From: Punica granatum | Lineage: Eukaryota > Streptophyta > Magnoliopsida > Myrtales > Lythraceae | Direction of reading: 5' to 3' | NCBI RefSeq assembly: GCF_007655135.1 | Contig: NC_045129.1 | Location: forward strand, 7,378,001 to 7,442,000 | Length of the DNA stretch: 64,000 nucleotides | Shown here: one piece after another, positions 44,174-56,136 of the stretch | How the letters are laid out: each line of letters begins with the position of its first letter | How positions within the stretch are numbered: the first letter of the stretch is position 1 | Translations under genes and position numbers: made by a program | Notes under the pieces: model-generated | Databases searched by the model: none | Seen by the model: only the letters and a program-made list of their open reading frames with translations | Told to the model about the DNA's origin: nothing

Positions 44174-45139
44174 ATCTATGCCCTATAAGAGTTCTGTACT
44201 GGGTGAGGCTTTGGCTTGCCCTATGTAAAGCAAGGAAACCATCACTACAAGAGTACTAGAAAAAGTACTGGCAGAAGAGCTAATAACCAGTGATCCATCT
44301 TAAGGTAAATCAAGGTAATAAATGGGAAGATCTCCCATCAATTACTGCCGCTTTTTAATTATGTCAACTGTCAAATGTAACCACAATTGTAATTATTTCA
44401 ACTGCCATATTTATTACTGACTAAGAGATAGGTGGATTGCACGCGTATCTCTATATTCTCCCCTTCTTCATGGACTTCAACTGCTACGCTTTATCAAAAA
44501 CTACAATTTTAATCGCCTTCTGTTTCTTCTGTAGTAAGAGAAGTTATACTTAACGATTTTAACTGCTATGAGCATTGCTTTAGTGATTAATTTCGTAAGT
44601 TTTCACTAACATGAACTCATTTATTTAATACCAATTTTTTTTTAGAGATAAAACAGTGATTTTCATTTTCCATAAAATAATGTAATATATACTTCCAATG
44701 TCATTCTATCGTCAAAGAGCACAATAAGCGCGTATCTTGAATACTTTTGGATAGAAAGCAACCATTGACTCTACTATAGAATGACTATATCTTATTGTTT
44801 CACTTCTGTGTGCATTGTACCTTGAGATTTGCACTGTCACTGTCAGTTGTCAACGCGGACCATAAAAACATACTAATATCATCAACAATTTAAATTGGTC
44901 GTAGTTGGTGTTGTATGTGCCAAAAGGATTTCACTGCTTTCTTATATTTGTTTCTATAAACCTTATTGCCACATTTGTACGCGAATAAATAGTTTTTTCA
45001 TCTTTCTAATAAAATGAGCCTTTTCTTTTGGGTGAAAAAATGAGCTTTTTTTTACTATGTCTCGATACACTTAATCTCTTTCGAAATGGTCAATTTGTAC
45101 CATAATGATAGACAATAAAAGGAAACCTAAAATTACTAA
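44174..45139. other. promoter region of REM gene F and AT-rich intergenic DNA
   Basis: The first 200 bp resemble the DNA beyond the orphan exon at 39.4 kb (CAAGGTAATAAATGG). The rest is AT-rich with no gene recognised. Confidence 0.4.
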
Positions 45140-45415
45140 GAGTTAAATGCAGTTAACCCTCCGACCTATGAGGTGAGTTGGAGTTTGCTCCATGACCTTT
45201 ATAGTTTTGCGGAGTACCCCTTGACCTTCCCGAAAAATGAGCAAGGTGCACCCTAGTCAAATTCTGACTAAAATTCCGGCCAAAGGAGGGCACATGCCAT
45301 TCACATATGATATATCATATTAAAAAAGGTAATATTGTCACTCTATTTCTTAATTACCTGCAAAACAAAAAACAAAAACAAAAAAAAAACAAAAACAAAA
45401 AAAAAAAACAGAATG
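45140..45415. repeat. possible transposon end and (CAAAAA)n tract
   Basis: GTTAACCCTCCGACCTATGA through CAAGGTGCACCCTAGTCAAA resembles the GC-richer ends of plant DNA elements that carry a CCTGACCTATGAGG-type phrase, compare the MULE termini at 58.2 kb (ACCTCCGATGAGG). No matching inverted end was found. An A-rich (CAAAAA)n run follows at 45362-45412. Confidence 0.3.
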
Positions 45416-46129
45416 GAACAGTGGAGCGTATGAACTAGGGCACTGATCTCCAGGCTTCTTCCCCCGATCAATTCTAGAGAAGCCCGCACCATCTCGCCGG
45501 CGACCCCATCCTGATAAGGCAAAAATATTTCTTAAAATGGTATTGCATGAATAATTTCTCAAATTAATAATAGACTCTTCTGCTACTTTGTATAAGTGTC
45601 ATCTTCTATATTATTATTAGTATATAAATAAATCTCATTTTAACAAAACTCTTAACATATAAGGAGTCGCAAATGAAAGTAAATGAACTTACAGAAGATC
45701 GATCCAATCTCAAGTTGTAGCTCTTTTTTCTACCATGATTTTTAGTAAGATCAGCACTCGTAATTATAACCCAAGACTGTGGCCAGATGTAATATGAACT
45801 GCATGTCATCATAAAGAATATATATGAACATCATGAAGCCTCCATGACCCCATCATAAAAGAATGAAAATGATTCTGTTTCAATATGATATCAAAATAAT
45901 CCTTTGTTAAGAGTACGTCAAATCCGTGTTTAGTATGTTCACATAGTGTATGTTCTGTACAAAAAAATTATTGATTCTGTACAACTGTAGACTGTGTAAG
46001 AAAGTGAGAAACTAATTATAGGCAAACTAAAGGATAACCGTTGAGAAGAGTGAATTTTCATGAGAAATCTTACGAAGCTAATGTAACTTCACAAAACTAC
46101 AAAGAAATTTAAAGGATGCAGCTCTTCTA

Positions 46130-48977
46130 TTTTTTAGGATGCACCTATCTTTTTGAGTAATCTATCAGTATTTGTCAAGGCTCCGGCGTCAAGAGAGTTT
46201 CTAGCGAGGGGACAATTGGAATCTGTTTTAACATGTACCTTGGCCATCGAGAATGTTGTTTCAGGTTCCAACAATAACTTTGAGAAGGGTGATACTCTCG
46301 ATAGAACTGGGAGTAGGAAACTATGAAGATTGCAGATGGAAAGATCAATCAAAACCAAAACAGAAAGTTATGGAATTAACATACCTTCTCATCTGTATTT
46401 TTTAGTGGCAGAAAGAATGAATACATTGGGTATAAGCATATATGCAAGTTGTGCCGAGTTTGATACACTCTCCTGTAATCAATCAAGAAACCATGAAAGG
46501 CCATTAAATTTGATCACTTCAACAATATTTAGGACAAAAAATTACCTGATGACAGAAAAATCAAGGATATTTCAGCACATGAATATCATCAAAAAAGTGA
46601 TTAAACCGTGCCTGAATTGGAAAGGTGATTCTCTCGATGCAAGATGCGATTCGATGGTTCGACCATACAGAATATTAGTTAAAGCAGCACAAAACCGTGG
46701 TAAGCACAAGTATAACCTAAAGGGGCGAATAGGAACAAAGACTGTAAGTAAGAATTTCAAGGAACCGAGTGTTATTTTTTGTAAGTGATCATGGCGAGCA
46801 TTTGGCAACTATCTATAAGAAATAGGAACAAATTTTACATCGGAAAGCAAGAAAAGTGGAAGTGGCTTGATGCTGTAGCACAAAATAGCAAAACCATAAA
46901 CTCAGTGCAAGCATAACAATATGTACCATCCTAGACCTCGGAGAGAGCAAGGGCAAGCCAAACTGAATGGAGAAGGGACAAATAGAGACAACATATCATC
47001 ATCAAATGGACACATAGTAAGTCAATACAAGCTCTTCTTAGGTTGCTCATGGCTATAGCACAAGTCAGTTCCAGAGGAATTTCTCCATTTAGAACAAGTA
47101 AAAACAAAGTCATCCACAACATGTGATAAGAGAATCAGTATAACAGGACAAATTTAATCAAGGATCACTCAGGACAATTAATTTGCTTGATAATGATATA
47201 TTTAATGGACCCTAAAAAGCATATAGCCAAAATGAACAATAAATTGGAACGACTCCACCTTGCAGGTAATGAGAAACACAGTTATATAACAGAACAATGA
47301 ACACATTAGTTTCTAAGTACATATTATATATGAACGATAGATTATATCAGGGGGATATTTGGAAAATCTAGAAAGAATTAATAAAGAAGAAAATTAAGTA
47401 CGTGTATGAAAGTGGAAAAGGGAGAAATAAAAACAGGACAAAGCATATGCCCGAAATGAATGATAAAATAGAAAGTCTCCGACTTGGAGGTAATGGACCA
47501 CACATTATATAACAGGATAGGAATACAGTTAGTATTTTTTAGGTACATGTTAAGTATGAACAATAGATTATAAGAGGGGAATATTTAGGAAATTTATACA
47601 AAGAACTAAAGAAGAAAATTGATTACAAGTATGACAGTGGAGAAGACACAACAAGACTGTCATTGCTAGTCTTGAGATGGGGCCCATGGAAGAGTTTTGT
47701 CTTCCAGTCAATGATAAAAAATGGGAGTGATGTAAGGGGATCTAGGATTCTAAACTTTCTATTGTTTGCAACAGAATCAGATAGGAATATCTCTTACGTT
47801 TTATTTATGAATATTCATGAACCTCAGCATAGTGAATTACTTGGAATTGCTCCCATTGTAAATAATAGAGAGTTTTTTGCACCTGGTGCATTACAGCTGC
47901 CCTTAGCTCCTAAGAACTTTCTAATGGTAAAAAATGCAAGTACATGACAGGGAAAAAAATTAAAATGGAGATAGAAACTTTTATGTCTCATTTTACACGT
48001 TTATATTACTGAACAGGAACACTATTCCAAAAGAAACACTTAGTTAAAAATCTTCATCTACCTTCCCATGGTAACTCCTCAAAAAACCTCATAATTATGT
48101 TCTCTATGAAAAAGCAAGTAAAAATTTAAGTACTTTCTCAAGATCACACTTATCAGCTATAAAAGGCCACCCAACATGCATAACACTACAAAGATGCAAC
48201 TCTAATGGCAATGGCTGGAAAGGTGATATATATGAAAAGAGTTGAGACATAAAGCATTAACCTGAAGAGCCCTACAGTGATGATGAAGTCGTGAAGTGAT
48301 TTTGGTGGTTCATAGACGAACGCGAGGACACCATATTCATCCGGATTATTGCTGTTCTCTACACTTCGCAGTACATAAAGCTTCTTATTCAGTTCCTCAT
48401 ATTTCAATTCAATCCTCTTCAATGCCGCTTATAGTTCATGGATAGTATGACATTCTAAACAGCTTATCTTTTCCAATGACTTTTGATTATAGATCATCAC
48501 GATTTACGATCGACTTTTTGAAGCCTCTGCATTTTGGGTAAGCCATTTTACAAGACCTTGTGACAAACCAACGTGGACCAAATTAATGGGCACTCCCTTT
48601 GGGCAAAATCGTGTTGCAACAACAAAATTGATTAAATATAATAAATAATAAATAAATAAGGGGCTTCTAAGTGTGAGCTCTCTGGCATTTGGCGATCCAT
48701 TTTCGATAAGTAAAGTTGAATAGAATAATGATTGCCTCATCCAATCCAAAATGAATTTGGAAATAATGCTAGAAAGGGACAGAGTGGAAGATGTCACCAG
48801 ATGCAACAGAGTAAGAACCAGAGAGGTGGCTATGGCTAAGTGAGTGATAAAGCAATTACTAACCACCATGGACAGCGGGATGATTATAGCAGGCATTTTA
48901 TCGAGCGGCTTGGTGGCGGTGAAGCGACAAAGAAAGTGGTAAGGAGGCATGATTTGCCTATGCTCACTGTAAGACAC
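46130..48977 (-). other. possible exons of an unrecognised minus-strand gene
   Basis: Three minus-strand open stretches have coding-like composition but match no family that I recognise: 46134-46330 (LLEPETTFSMAKVHVK), about 48250-48425 (ALKRIELKYEELNKKLYVLR, EYGVLAFVYEPP), and about 48510-48620 (RFCPKGVPINLVHVGLSQGL). A short ATG-led stretch (MPPYHFLCRFTATKP) lies at 48948 and below. I could not join them into one frame with good splice sites. They may be exons, a decayed gene or chance. Between them lies a tandem duplication (47217-47660). Confidence 0.2.
47217..47660. repeat. tandem duplication, 2 x about 224 bp
   Basis: AAGCATATAGCCAAAATGAA (47217) and AAGCATATGCCCGAAATGAA (47441) start two copies. 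Each continues with an ACTcCaccTTGcAGGTAATGG-like phrase, TATATAACAG, and an ATAGATTATA...GGGG-ATATTT-GGAAA stretch. The copies differ by about one base in eight. Confidence 0.75.
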
Positions 48978-49079
48978 CTGAAGGGCACTATTGTAATATT
49001 AGAATGAAGTTGAGGGTATTTTGAGAAGTGAAATGTGGAGAAACAAATTGAGCAGTCTTCACACTTTTATAATTAGTAT

Positions 49080-49290
49080 AAATTGTGCAGCCAAAAGAAA
49101 AACACAGGTCGGGCATGCAATGGTCAATTTAACTAATTCTTGACGAGATTTAATTTATAAACTACATCATTGGATTCATGAAGAACATTGGCTTCGCATC
49201 ATATGTATTGGTGACAGAGCCATCGGGGGTCGATGCGGGACTCAAATTGACAATATGGTCATACGAGACACGTACAAAAAGTTCACTTTG
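49080..49290. repeat. REM 3'-flank unit, extra copy without an exon
   Basis: GTGCAGCCAAAAGAAAAACA, ATTGGATTCATGAA, GCATCATATGT, GGTGACAGAGCCAT and GACTCAAATTG match the unit at 49835-50035 in order. A second unit (GGAAAATATGTTTAACTTGA) follows at about 49660-49750. No B3 exon lies next to this copy. Confidence 0.65.
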
Positions 49291-49834
49291 AGAATGTTCC
49301 TTAGAAGTCCATTTTAAAGATGCTCCAAAAAATAGCAAGATTCTTGCTATTTCGTAAGAAATTTTGTTATTTAACAAGAATCTTATTATATTAAAATTAT
49401 CAAATTTCTTACAAAATAGTGCACCACCTTATCGAAAAAGAAAAAGTTTCTTACGATTTAATAAGTATTAAAAAAATAATAAGTTTAATAAGTTTCTTAT
49501 TGTTTAACAAGAAAACTTACTAACAAGCATCCGACACACAGTGAAGTGGCTTTCTCCGATTGCCCTCTGCAATTTGCTTCTTTTAAGGAGCCTTCTTATG
49601 GAAGTTTATCTGAAAAGGGGAAAAAAACTGTCTTCTTATGATGTTCAATCCCATGTTGAATTCTGGAAAATATGTTTAACTTGAAGTTCTCAACAAAAAT
49701 CTGGCTGGCACAAAATGTACTTCTGAGCTTTCACCAAAACATATATATCATATCCGATGAATAAATCTTGATGAGATTGATAACTAAGCCATAGTTGTAC
49801 ATTGTAATTGTTTCAACTGCCATATATTTAATGC

Positions 49835-50035
49835 TGATGGTGCAGCCAAAAGAAGCACGGCTCGAGCAGGAATTGATGGTTTGAATAACTCTTGACGGGA
49901 TTGATAACTAAACCAATTGGATTCATGAATGGGCTTTGCATCATATGTCTGGTGATGACGGAGCCATGGAGGTCGATACAGGACTCAAATTGGGAATATG
50001 GTCGATATGAGCCATGCACAAAAAATACCAGTTTT
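49835..50035. repeat. REM 3'-flank unit next to gene G
   Basis: The same unit as at 49080-49290 and, more distantly, 40610-40745. It lies just past the end of gene G, and the short second unit is itself duplicated here (50096-50295). Confidence 0.65.
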
Positions 50036-50095
50036 TTTATTATCTTTAAAATCAAAATTTCTGTCTAAGTCGATCCAATGTTGAATTCCGGATAA

Positions 50096-50295
50096 ATATG
50101 TTTAACTTGGAGTTCTCAACGAAATTCTAACCGGTACAAAATACATCTGAGAGCATCATTCCATATACCACAACATCGCACTATCCTTCTCCCTAATATG
50201 TTTAACTTGAAGTTCTCAACAAAATTCTAGCCGGCACAAAATACGTTCTAGAGCATCATTCCATATGCCGCAACATCACACTATCCTTCTCCCTT
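50096..50295. repeat. tandem repeat, 2 x 100 bp
   Basis: TTTAACTTGGAGTTCTCAAC (50101) and TTTAACTTGAAGTTCTCAAC (50201) are exactly 100 bp apart. The copies share AGAGCATCATTCCATAT and CTATCCTTCTCCCT and differ at only a few bases. They end 15 bp before the stop codon of REM gene G. Confidence 0.88.
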
Positions 50296-50309
50296 GCGTA
50301 ATCTTTTTG

Positions 50310-52984
50310 CTACTGTTTGACTCTGCTGATAGAAACTCTGAACACCATTTCTGCCCTTCCAATGAGCTCAAAAGTGCAGACATCTCCCGCTTTCAGAGAG
50401 TTCTCTTTCAAGAACGCCATGAACCCACCACTGAACATAGCCCAAGGACGAGGATTGAGGCCGGTAATCAGCGTTATCGTCCACGATCTGTCCTCATGAT
50501 CAGCCTTAAGAGTCACCCTCTGTTTCTTGTGTTTCAGGTCTATATTCTCCTTCATGAACGTAGTGGCTATTTTCTAAACAAAATCACATAGAGAAATTCA
50601 ATCGGTTAGTAGGGTGTGCCGTACTTGCACATACTATCATATATCTACAGATAATTATAGCTTTAATTTTATCCTCTCAACTTGAATGGGTCTCATTTCA
50701 CTTTGAAAATACTAGAATCTATTAGCGCAACAATATCCATTACTCGAGAAAGACCATACCAGATACCCTTTCGAGAGACAGCCCTTTGTCATGACCATTT
50801 GGAAGACCGGATGTTGCCCAGGAACAAATCCATTGACAGGTTGAAACTCAAAATCTTGCACAATCTTCTGCCGTTCCTTCGCTGCAAATTGGTTGAAACC
50901 ATTTAAGGGGAAATTATGTATCTATTTATGCATGTAATATTAAAAGGAAAAGCTTACTAAGTTAACATAAGATCTCCTGAAATCTCAGATTGAATAACGA
51001 TAGCATGCATACATATATCCATCTTGATCCAAATTTCCATGTAATAAAACCCGCAAATTGTACAGTTTGCACATCGAAAAATTGAGAGAAAGTCGAGTGA
51101 CCAAAAACCTTAATTTAATTAATAAAGCCATATTTGGCTTGGTTTTCAAGCTAACATGATCAGATTGATGATTAAAACCAGATGTGTTGAATCAATACAT
51201 ATCCACATACATTTATACTGTATACCTTTGGTCACATCCAAAGAAGAATTGTTCCCTCTATCCTCAGCTGCAGCTCCTGAGCACCACTCAAGCTTGGATC
51301 GAGTAGCTCCACCTCCAGATGCTATATATTATTCGAACAAAACCAACACATAAATAAAAAAGAATATCATTCATACTATATAACTTCTTGTTCATGGAAA
51401 GTATGAGCACTTACATATAAAGACATTTAGTTCATCCTAACTAATTTTTTTTGGACTGGCACCCTAAAAGAAAAACTAATTACTTTGTCCTTAAGTATTA
51501 TAGAGAGTAATGACATAGACATGCTAAAAATAACAAAAACCACACGCAAAAAAAAAAAAAAGCAATTTAATTTTTTCTCGCCTTGTGATTGTAAAATGCA
51601 GGAATTTGTGGCCACTTGAGGTGCTCTGAAGATGGAAATCTTAAATGATACATTTCTGAGCCCTCTGATCAGTTCGAAGACGCAGATGTCCCCCAACACA
51701 ATGCTGTTGTCGACCACGAACGCCTTCCAACCATTATATATTTTGCCCCTTATTTGGCTTCTATATGCTGAAATTCTATATGTGACGGTCCATGTTTTGC
51801 CTCCAGAAACGTGAAGTTTCATTTGACCATTCTTCTGTTGGCCCATGTATCTTTGTAGAAAATTTCCCGGCACATACTGCAAAAAAAAAAAATAGAACAG
51901 CCGAAATTTTTAATATAAATATAATTGATTTCTCAGTCGTCATATAGTGACAATACTAATTTTCAAAATGAATCAATTCCATCTTGCAGTATATATATTC
52001 AATTTTTTGCAAAAAGATAAAAGCAAATGTAAAATTTTAAATTAGGCATACTGACCACACTATAGGATCGGTGCACGTAATAAGGCTGCATCACCACCGG
52101 AAAATAGGGATTTGAAGATTTGAAAGATTTTGCTCTTTCGAGCGCTTTAAGTTTTTCTTTCCCTCTGAGCGGACCTATGCATTATTTAACTCATTATCAG
52201 CACGAGATATATCATATGTAATGTAGAAAAAAATAAAGAAAGAATATGAAACCAAATTAATTTAATATGTTTAAATATAATCACTAGATATTGAAAGACT
52301 ATAGGAATCTTCATAAATTGGTAACATACCTCGCCGCCCATTTTCCGGCATCCTTGAATGACCAGTCAGTCTGGTCCTACTTCTCGTCATAATACCCGAA
52401 ATAGGCCGCGTGTTCCTCTTTTTGACTGGAATGTTATCACTGTCTTCATCGATGTTCTCCACCTTGATCGAAGATAATGTTACCTTAGATCTCACTGGGT
52501 ATTCAATCTCCGTAGCACTCTTGTCGAACACAAACACATTGAATACATTAGAGCTCCCTGCCTCATACTTGAAAACAAGGAAGTGCCCGTGTTTTATGGA
52601 ATAGAAGTTCGCAAAATCCAGCCACCCCTTTTGCAACCAGACGTCAGTGTCTCCTTTCCTTAGCTCCACTTCCCAGGCATCCCCGCTCGGGACCTTGAGG
52701 AGCACAACGCTCGACACAGACAGGTCTTTCCCATATTTCCTAACAAATTTCTTCGGAACGACCTGTATAATAAATGTTTAGAGAACGTTGCTAAGCATGT
52801 CATGTAACACGACAAATTGCATTAGACAAAGGTCGTAACTTTAGTACTGTACGCGCCGATATATGTCGGCAAATATACTTACAAGTTTTCCTGTTCGAAT
52901 CGTCTCCTGGAGGACTATCTTGAAGAAATGGGGAGCTGCGGGGTGGAAGAAGCTGCTGATGTGATGTGCAATATCGTCTTCCAT
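50310..52984 (-). CDS. REM-type B3 gene G (three B3 domains; one damaged linker exon)
   Basis: Minus-strand exons 52883-52984, 52330-52762, 52056-52174, 51582-51876, 51227-51321, 50760-50881 and 50310-50573 correspond one-to-one with gene F, apart from an extra intron (52175-52329). It starts at the second ATG (MEDDIAHHIS), because the first runs into TAG. B3 domain 1: VVPKKFVRKYGKDL, DAWEVELRK, YSIKHGHFLVFKYE. Domain 2: VPGNFLQRYMG, NGWKAFVVDNSIVLGDICVF. Domain 3: GGFMAFLKENSLKAGDVCTF. Exon 4 ends CAAG|GCGAGA, a GC donor where gene F has GT. Exon 5 is 95 nt instead of a multiple of three and carries TGA. Exons 4 and 6 are phase-compatible, so leaving out exon 5 gives 444 aa. It may be functional, alternatively spliced, or an early pseudogene. 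Confidence 0.75.
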
Positions 52985-52999
52985 CTAATCAGGACGATC

Positions 53000-54011
53000 T
53001 GCCATAACTCAATTACCCAGAGGACTTGTAAGAAGAGAAACTTATAGTTAATTTAATTGGCTATAAGAACTTTGAGGTGTGAACCGAACATGGATTCCGA
53101 GGGCCACTCTACAGTATGTGATCTCAAGCGCATTAATTAATAAAGCAAATGGATGGCAGATTTTCCATTTATTCCTGCTGGATTTTTGCTATAATGATTT
53201 CTCTAATACCATGCGTAATCTTTAAATTGGCAGCTCATAAGAAGATATGGCTCTTCGGTTAAACCAATTGTAATTATTGCACCTACATGCTTTATGAACG
53301 GCCGTTGGTTGTCTATTTTGCTGTATCTCTACCTCTGTGAAAGAAAAATACTGCATTAATAAAGCTCAATTGGTCAATGGTACCGGGTTGTGCAGACCTT
53401 TAATTAATTCATATATATAAACACTGATAATATCTTAATTATTTACATTGGTATATTTAAGTTATTGATAATGGTATAAATCATTGCATGATTTGAATCG
53501 TCGTTCATACTAAAGACTTTTGGATTTTCTTTACATTAATATGAGTTCAAAATTAAATGAGGCATGCCAAATTTATAGGTAACATAAAAAGTCTTTCCCG
53601 ATCACGACCTTAAAATTTTAATCTAGCAAGCAATCGCAAGAATTCACTTTATGCACAAACCCCATAATATATGATAGAAAATCGGAATTTTCCCTGGAAA
53701 AAATCAAACTCTACATTGAAATAACAGCTTCTGATGGGTTACTTATTATTTGTGAATGTTATGATAAATACTTTTTTGTGCTCATAAATATATTACAGAC
53801 TATTCTTGAAATTTTAGTTGATCAATATTCTTCAAATTTTAAAGTTTCCCAGTTAATTTAAAAGGGAACTGGATAAGTATGGAGCTTGAGCGATGGAGAG
53901 AACTGAAAAGTCGTCTGGTGATGAAGTCTCTGCAATTGCAATTCAATGCACCTTACCATTGTAAAAATATTCTTATATCAGTTTACCCCAGTAATATATA
54001 TATATATATAT
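53000..54011. other. 5' flank of REM gene G and AT-rich intergenic DNA
   Basis: No gene or mobile element was recognised before the foldback MITE. A (TA)n run precedes that element. Confidence 0.4.
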
Positions 54012-54387
54012 GGCAAATTAAAAAAAAAATCCAAATTTTGTAAAAAGTCTCAGTTTTATCATAAATTTTGTTTTGTAACAAAAAAAACCATAAGTTTTCT
54101 AAAATATCTCAAAAATGACCTCCGTTATAACTTCCGTCAATTTTTGCCTATGTGTGACCTACGTGGACTGTTAAAGGGACCCACCAGCCTACGTGTGACC
54201 TACGTGGACTGTGACCTACGTGGACTGTTAAAGGGACCCACCATCAACAGCAAAAATTGACAGAAGTTATAACGGAGGTCATTTTTTAGACATTTTAGAA
54301 AACTTATGGTTTTTTCTCTTACAAAACAAAATTTAGGACAAAATTAAGATATTTTACAAAACTTGAGTTTTTTTTTGTAATTTACCC
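54012..54387. mobile_element. foldback MITE with about 140-bp inverted arms
   Basis: The left arm runs from GGCAAATTA through AAGTTTTCTAAAATATCTC, ACCTCCGTTATAACTTC and GTCAATTTTTGC (54012-54147). The right arm is its inverse: GCAAAAATTGACAGAAG, TTATAACGGAGGT, TTTAGAAAACTTATGG, ending in TAATTTACC. The element sits inside a TA microsatellite, so the target duplication cannot be read. The central loop holds three copies of GTGACCTACGTGGACTG (about 54153, 54194 and 54210) and two of TTAAAGGGACCCACCA. A full transcript could form a long hairpin. Confidence 0.88.
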
Positions 54388-55139
54388 TATATATATATAT
54401 GTATATATTCACTTTGGACTAATAATTTTTTTCGTTGTTAATATTGTATTAAAAATATTATTGACTGACAATTTAACAATTTAAATACATTTTCTCCTTA
54501 CTAGGTAAATCATTTTTTTTATATTCTAATTTGTTAACCATTACCTAAATCCTTAAGTACTGGAGTCTGGAACTTATATTGCCTATGAATAAAAGTCTGT
54601 TTTTTTTTAGCATTTTAATCTCCTTTCTAAAATTTTAATTAACAACATCAATACTTTTTTTTTGGGTAATACAACATCAGTATTTCCGAGACAAAATTAT
54701 CATCTTAATAATTTTATCTTTACTTAATTAAATTCAAAATAAAATCATGTAATATTTAAAAGTATAAGTTTAATTAAAAATTTCCCTATAAACCCAGGAA
54801 TTAATAGCATGCTAATCTCCTTTTAACATCATATTATACATAAAGAGACCATGTCATTATATGAAAGTGTTATCTTGGATGATAGACACAAGACTCCAGC
54901 AGCCATGCAAAGACTGATTGTGCATTTGCTCTACGTTTTGCTTGCATGCACGTATGAAAAGAGATAAAACCCAGCACTTGGATATCGTAAAAAGGCATAA
55001 TCTGCCAGCAGGCGGTCGGATAGAATGTCAAATAGAGAGTTTCACCGAAAACGAAAGATTGCTCGAAAGGTTCGAAAGTTCAGGGGATAAGCTAAAGGAG
55101 ACTCACTCGACTGTCGTCCTAATGCAGTAGTGAATTAGC
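54388..55139. other. AT-rich intergenic sequence
   Basis: No gene was recognised. A 70-codon plus-strand open frame at 54918-55130 has no family motif and overlaps nothing conserved. Confidence 0.4.
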
Positions 55140-55285
55140 AGAGTCGGAGCAGCTTATCTTCCTCTCGCAGCAAGTCAGGCCAATAGGACACAAGTTCGAG
55201 CGGTTCCGGGCGCACGAGCTTGAAAACCAAGAAATCAGAAGCTTCGAACTTCATGTCTGACAATTCGATCCCATCCTTGTATGAG
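55140..55285 (-). pseudogene. relic of REM B3 domain 1 (C-terminal half)
   Basis: Reverse translation gives SYKDGIELSDMKFEASDFLVF followed by KLVRPEPLELVSYWPDLL. This lines up with gene H, whose matching stretch is TDLDLDLGDFLVFKLISEET then LRVVAYGLTCC. DNA identity is highest over GCAAGTCAGGCCA (55174), shared with 60585. The first half of the domain and all other exons are missing. It is an orphan fragment of a former gene like H. Confidence 0.75.
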
Positions 55286-55718
55286 TAAGCTTGGAAACAT
55301 CAATCATCAATCGATACCTTAATTACATGAAATGGGCCATGCATGCATGCCACTGCAAACGTTTATGAGCATTACAATGGTTTTGTGAGTGTCAGCTTAT
55401 GAGTCTGCTGTATAATCACCAAGCAAGGCCTTGAATTAATGGGAAAGGGAATCGCGTGCACAGAGAGAGACAGAGACAGAGAAAGATGAATGCTGAAGTA
55501 ACGTGTGAAAGTGAAAAAGAATAGTGGGCCTGAGAGACGGACTACCCGTACAGTGGGCTTTAGCTTTACTTTTTTTTCTTTTTCTTTTGGGATGGCCCAA
55601 CTCTTCAAGGACCCTTTTTTTTTCTTTTGGTGATGGAAAAGGAGTTTTACTTTTTGCCCAAATTAGATTTTTTTTTGACAAAATATTTCACAGTAAAACT
55701 ATTTTCCATAATAGATTT

Positions 55719-56136
55719 AGGTGGTGCTTATTTAGACTTATATTTCAACACTCAATTTAACTGTTGAAATTTTAAGTATTTATTAGAATAAGTGCTTATA
55801 TAAATAAGTAAAAATTGTTTGATATTGAGTAACTAGACAACAATTTAAGTTCCTTAGTCTAAAATTGGTAACCCAAGATTTCCCTTAATTCTATTTTGAT
55901 CCAATACTTTCTTATCTTATTATATTTAATAATTTCTAAAATTAAAAAAACGAAAATAAAAAAGTTTTGTTGAAAGATTAAATCATAAAATAAGTAGGTT
56001 TTTATTACCGAATCATTAAGTGTTTTTTTTACTTGAATTAATAAGATAAGTCAAATTTTATGTGCTAAACAAACATGCTAAATTAAGTGTTGAAAAATTA
56101 ATTTAAGCACTTAATTGGAGTAAACAAACACCACCT
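55719..56136. mobile_element. MITE with AGGTGGTG termini
   Basis: Left end AGGTGGTGCTTATTTAGAC, then TTTCAACACTCAATTTAA; the right end in reverse reads AGGTGGTGTTTGTTTACTCC, and further in TTTTTCAACACTTAATTTA. The 418-bp AT-rich element has no coding capacity. It resembles hAT-type MITEs but no 8-bp duplication was found. Confidence 0.75.

Noticed and set aside
46330..46788. Plus-strand open frame of 152 codons
   Set aside because: Lys/Asn/Ile-rich with no recognisable motif and no splice support. The weak coding-like signal in this region is on the minus strand.
54918..55130. Plus-strand frame of 70 codons near the REM relic
   Set aside because: No motif and not conserved next to gene H, so not called as a gene.
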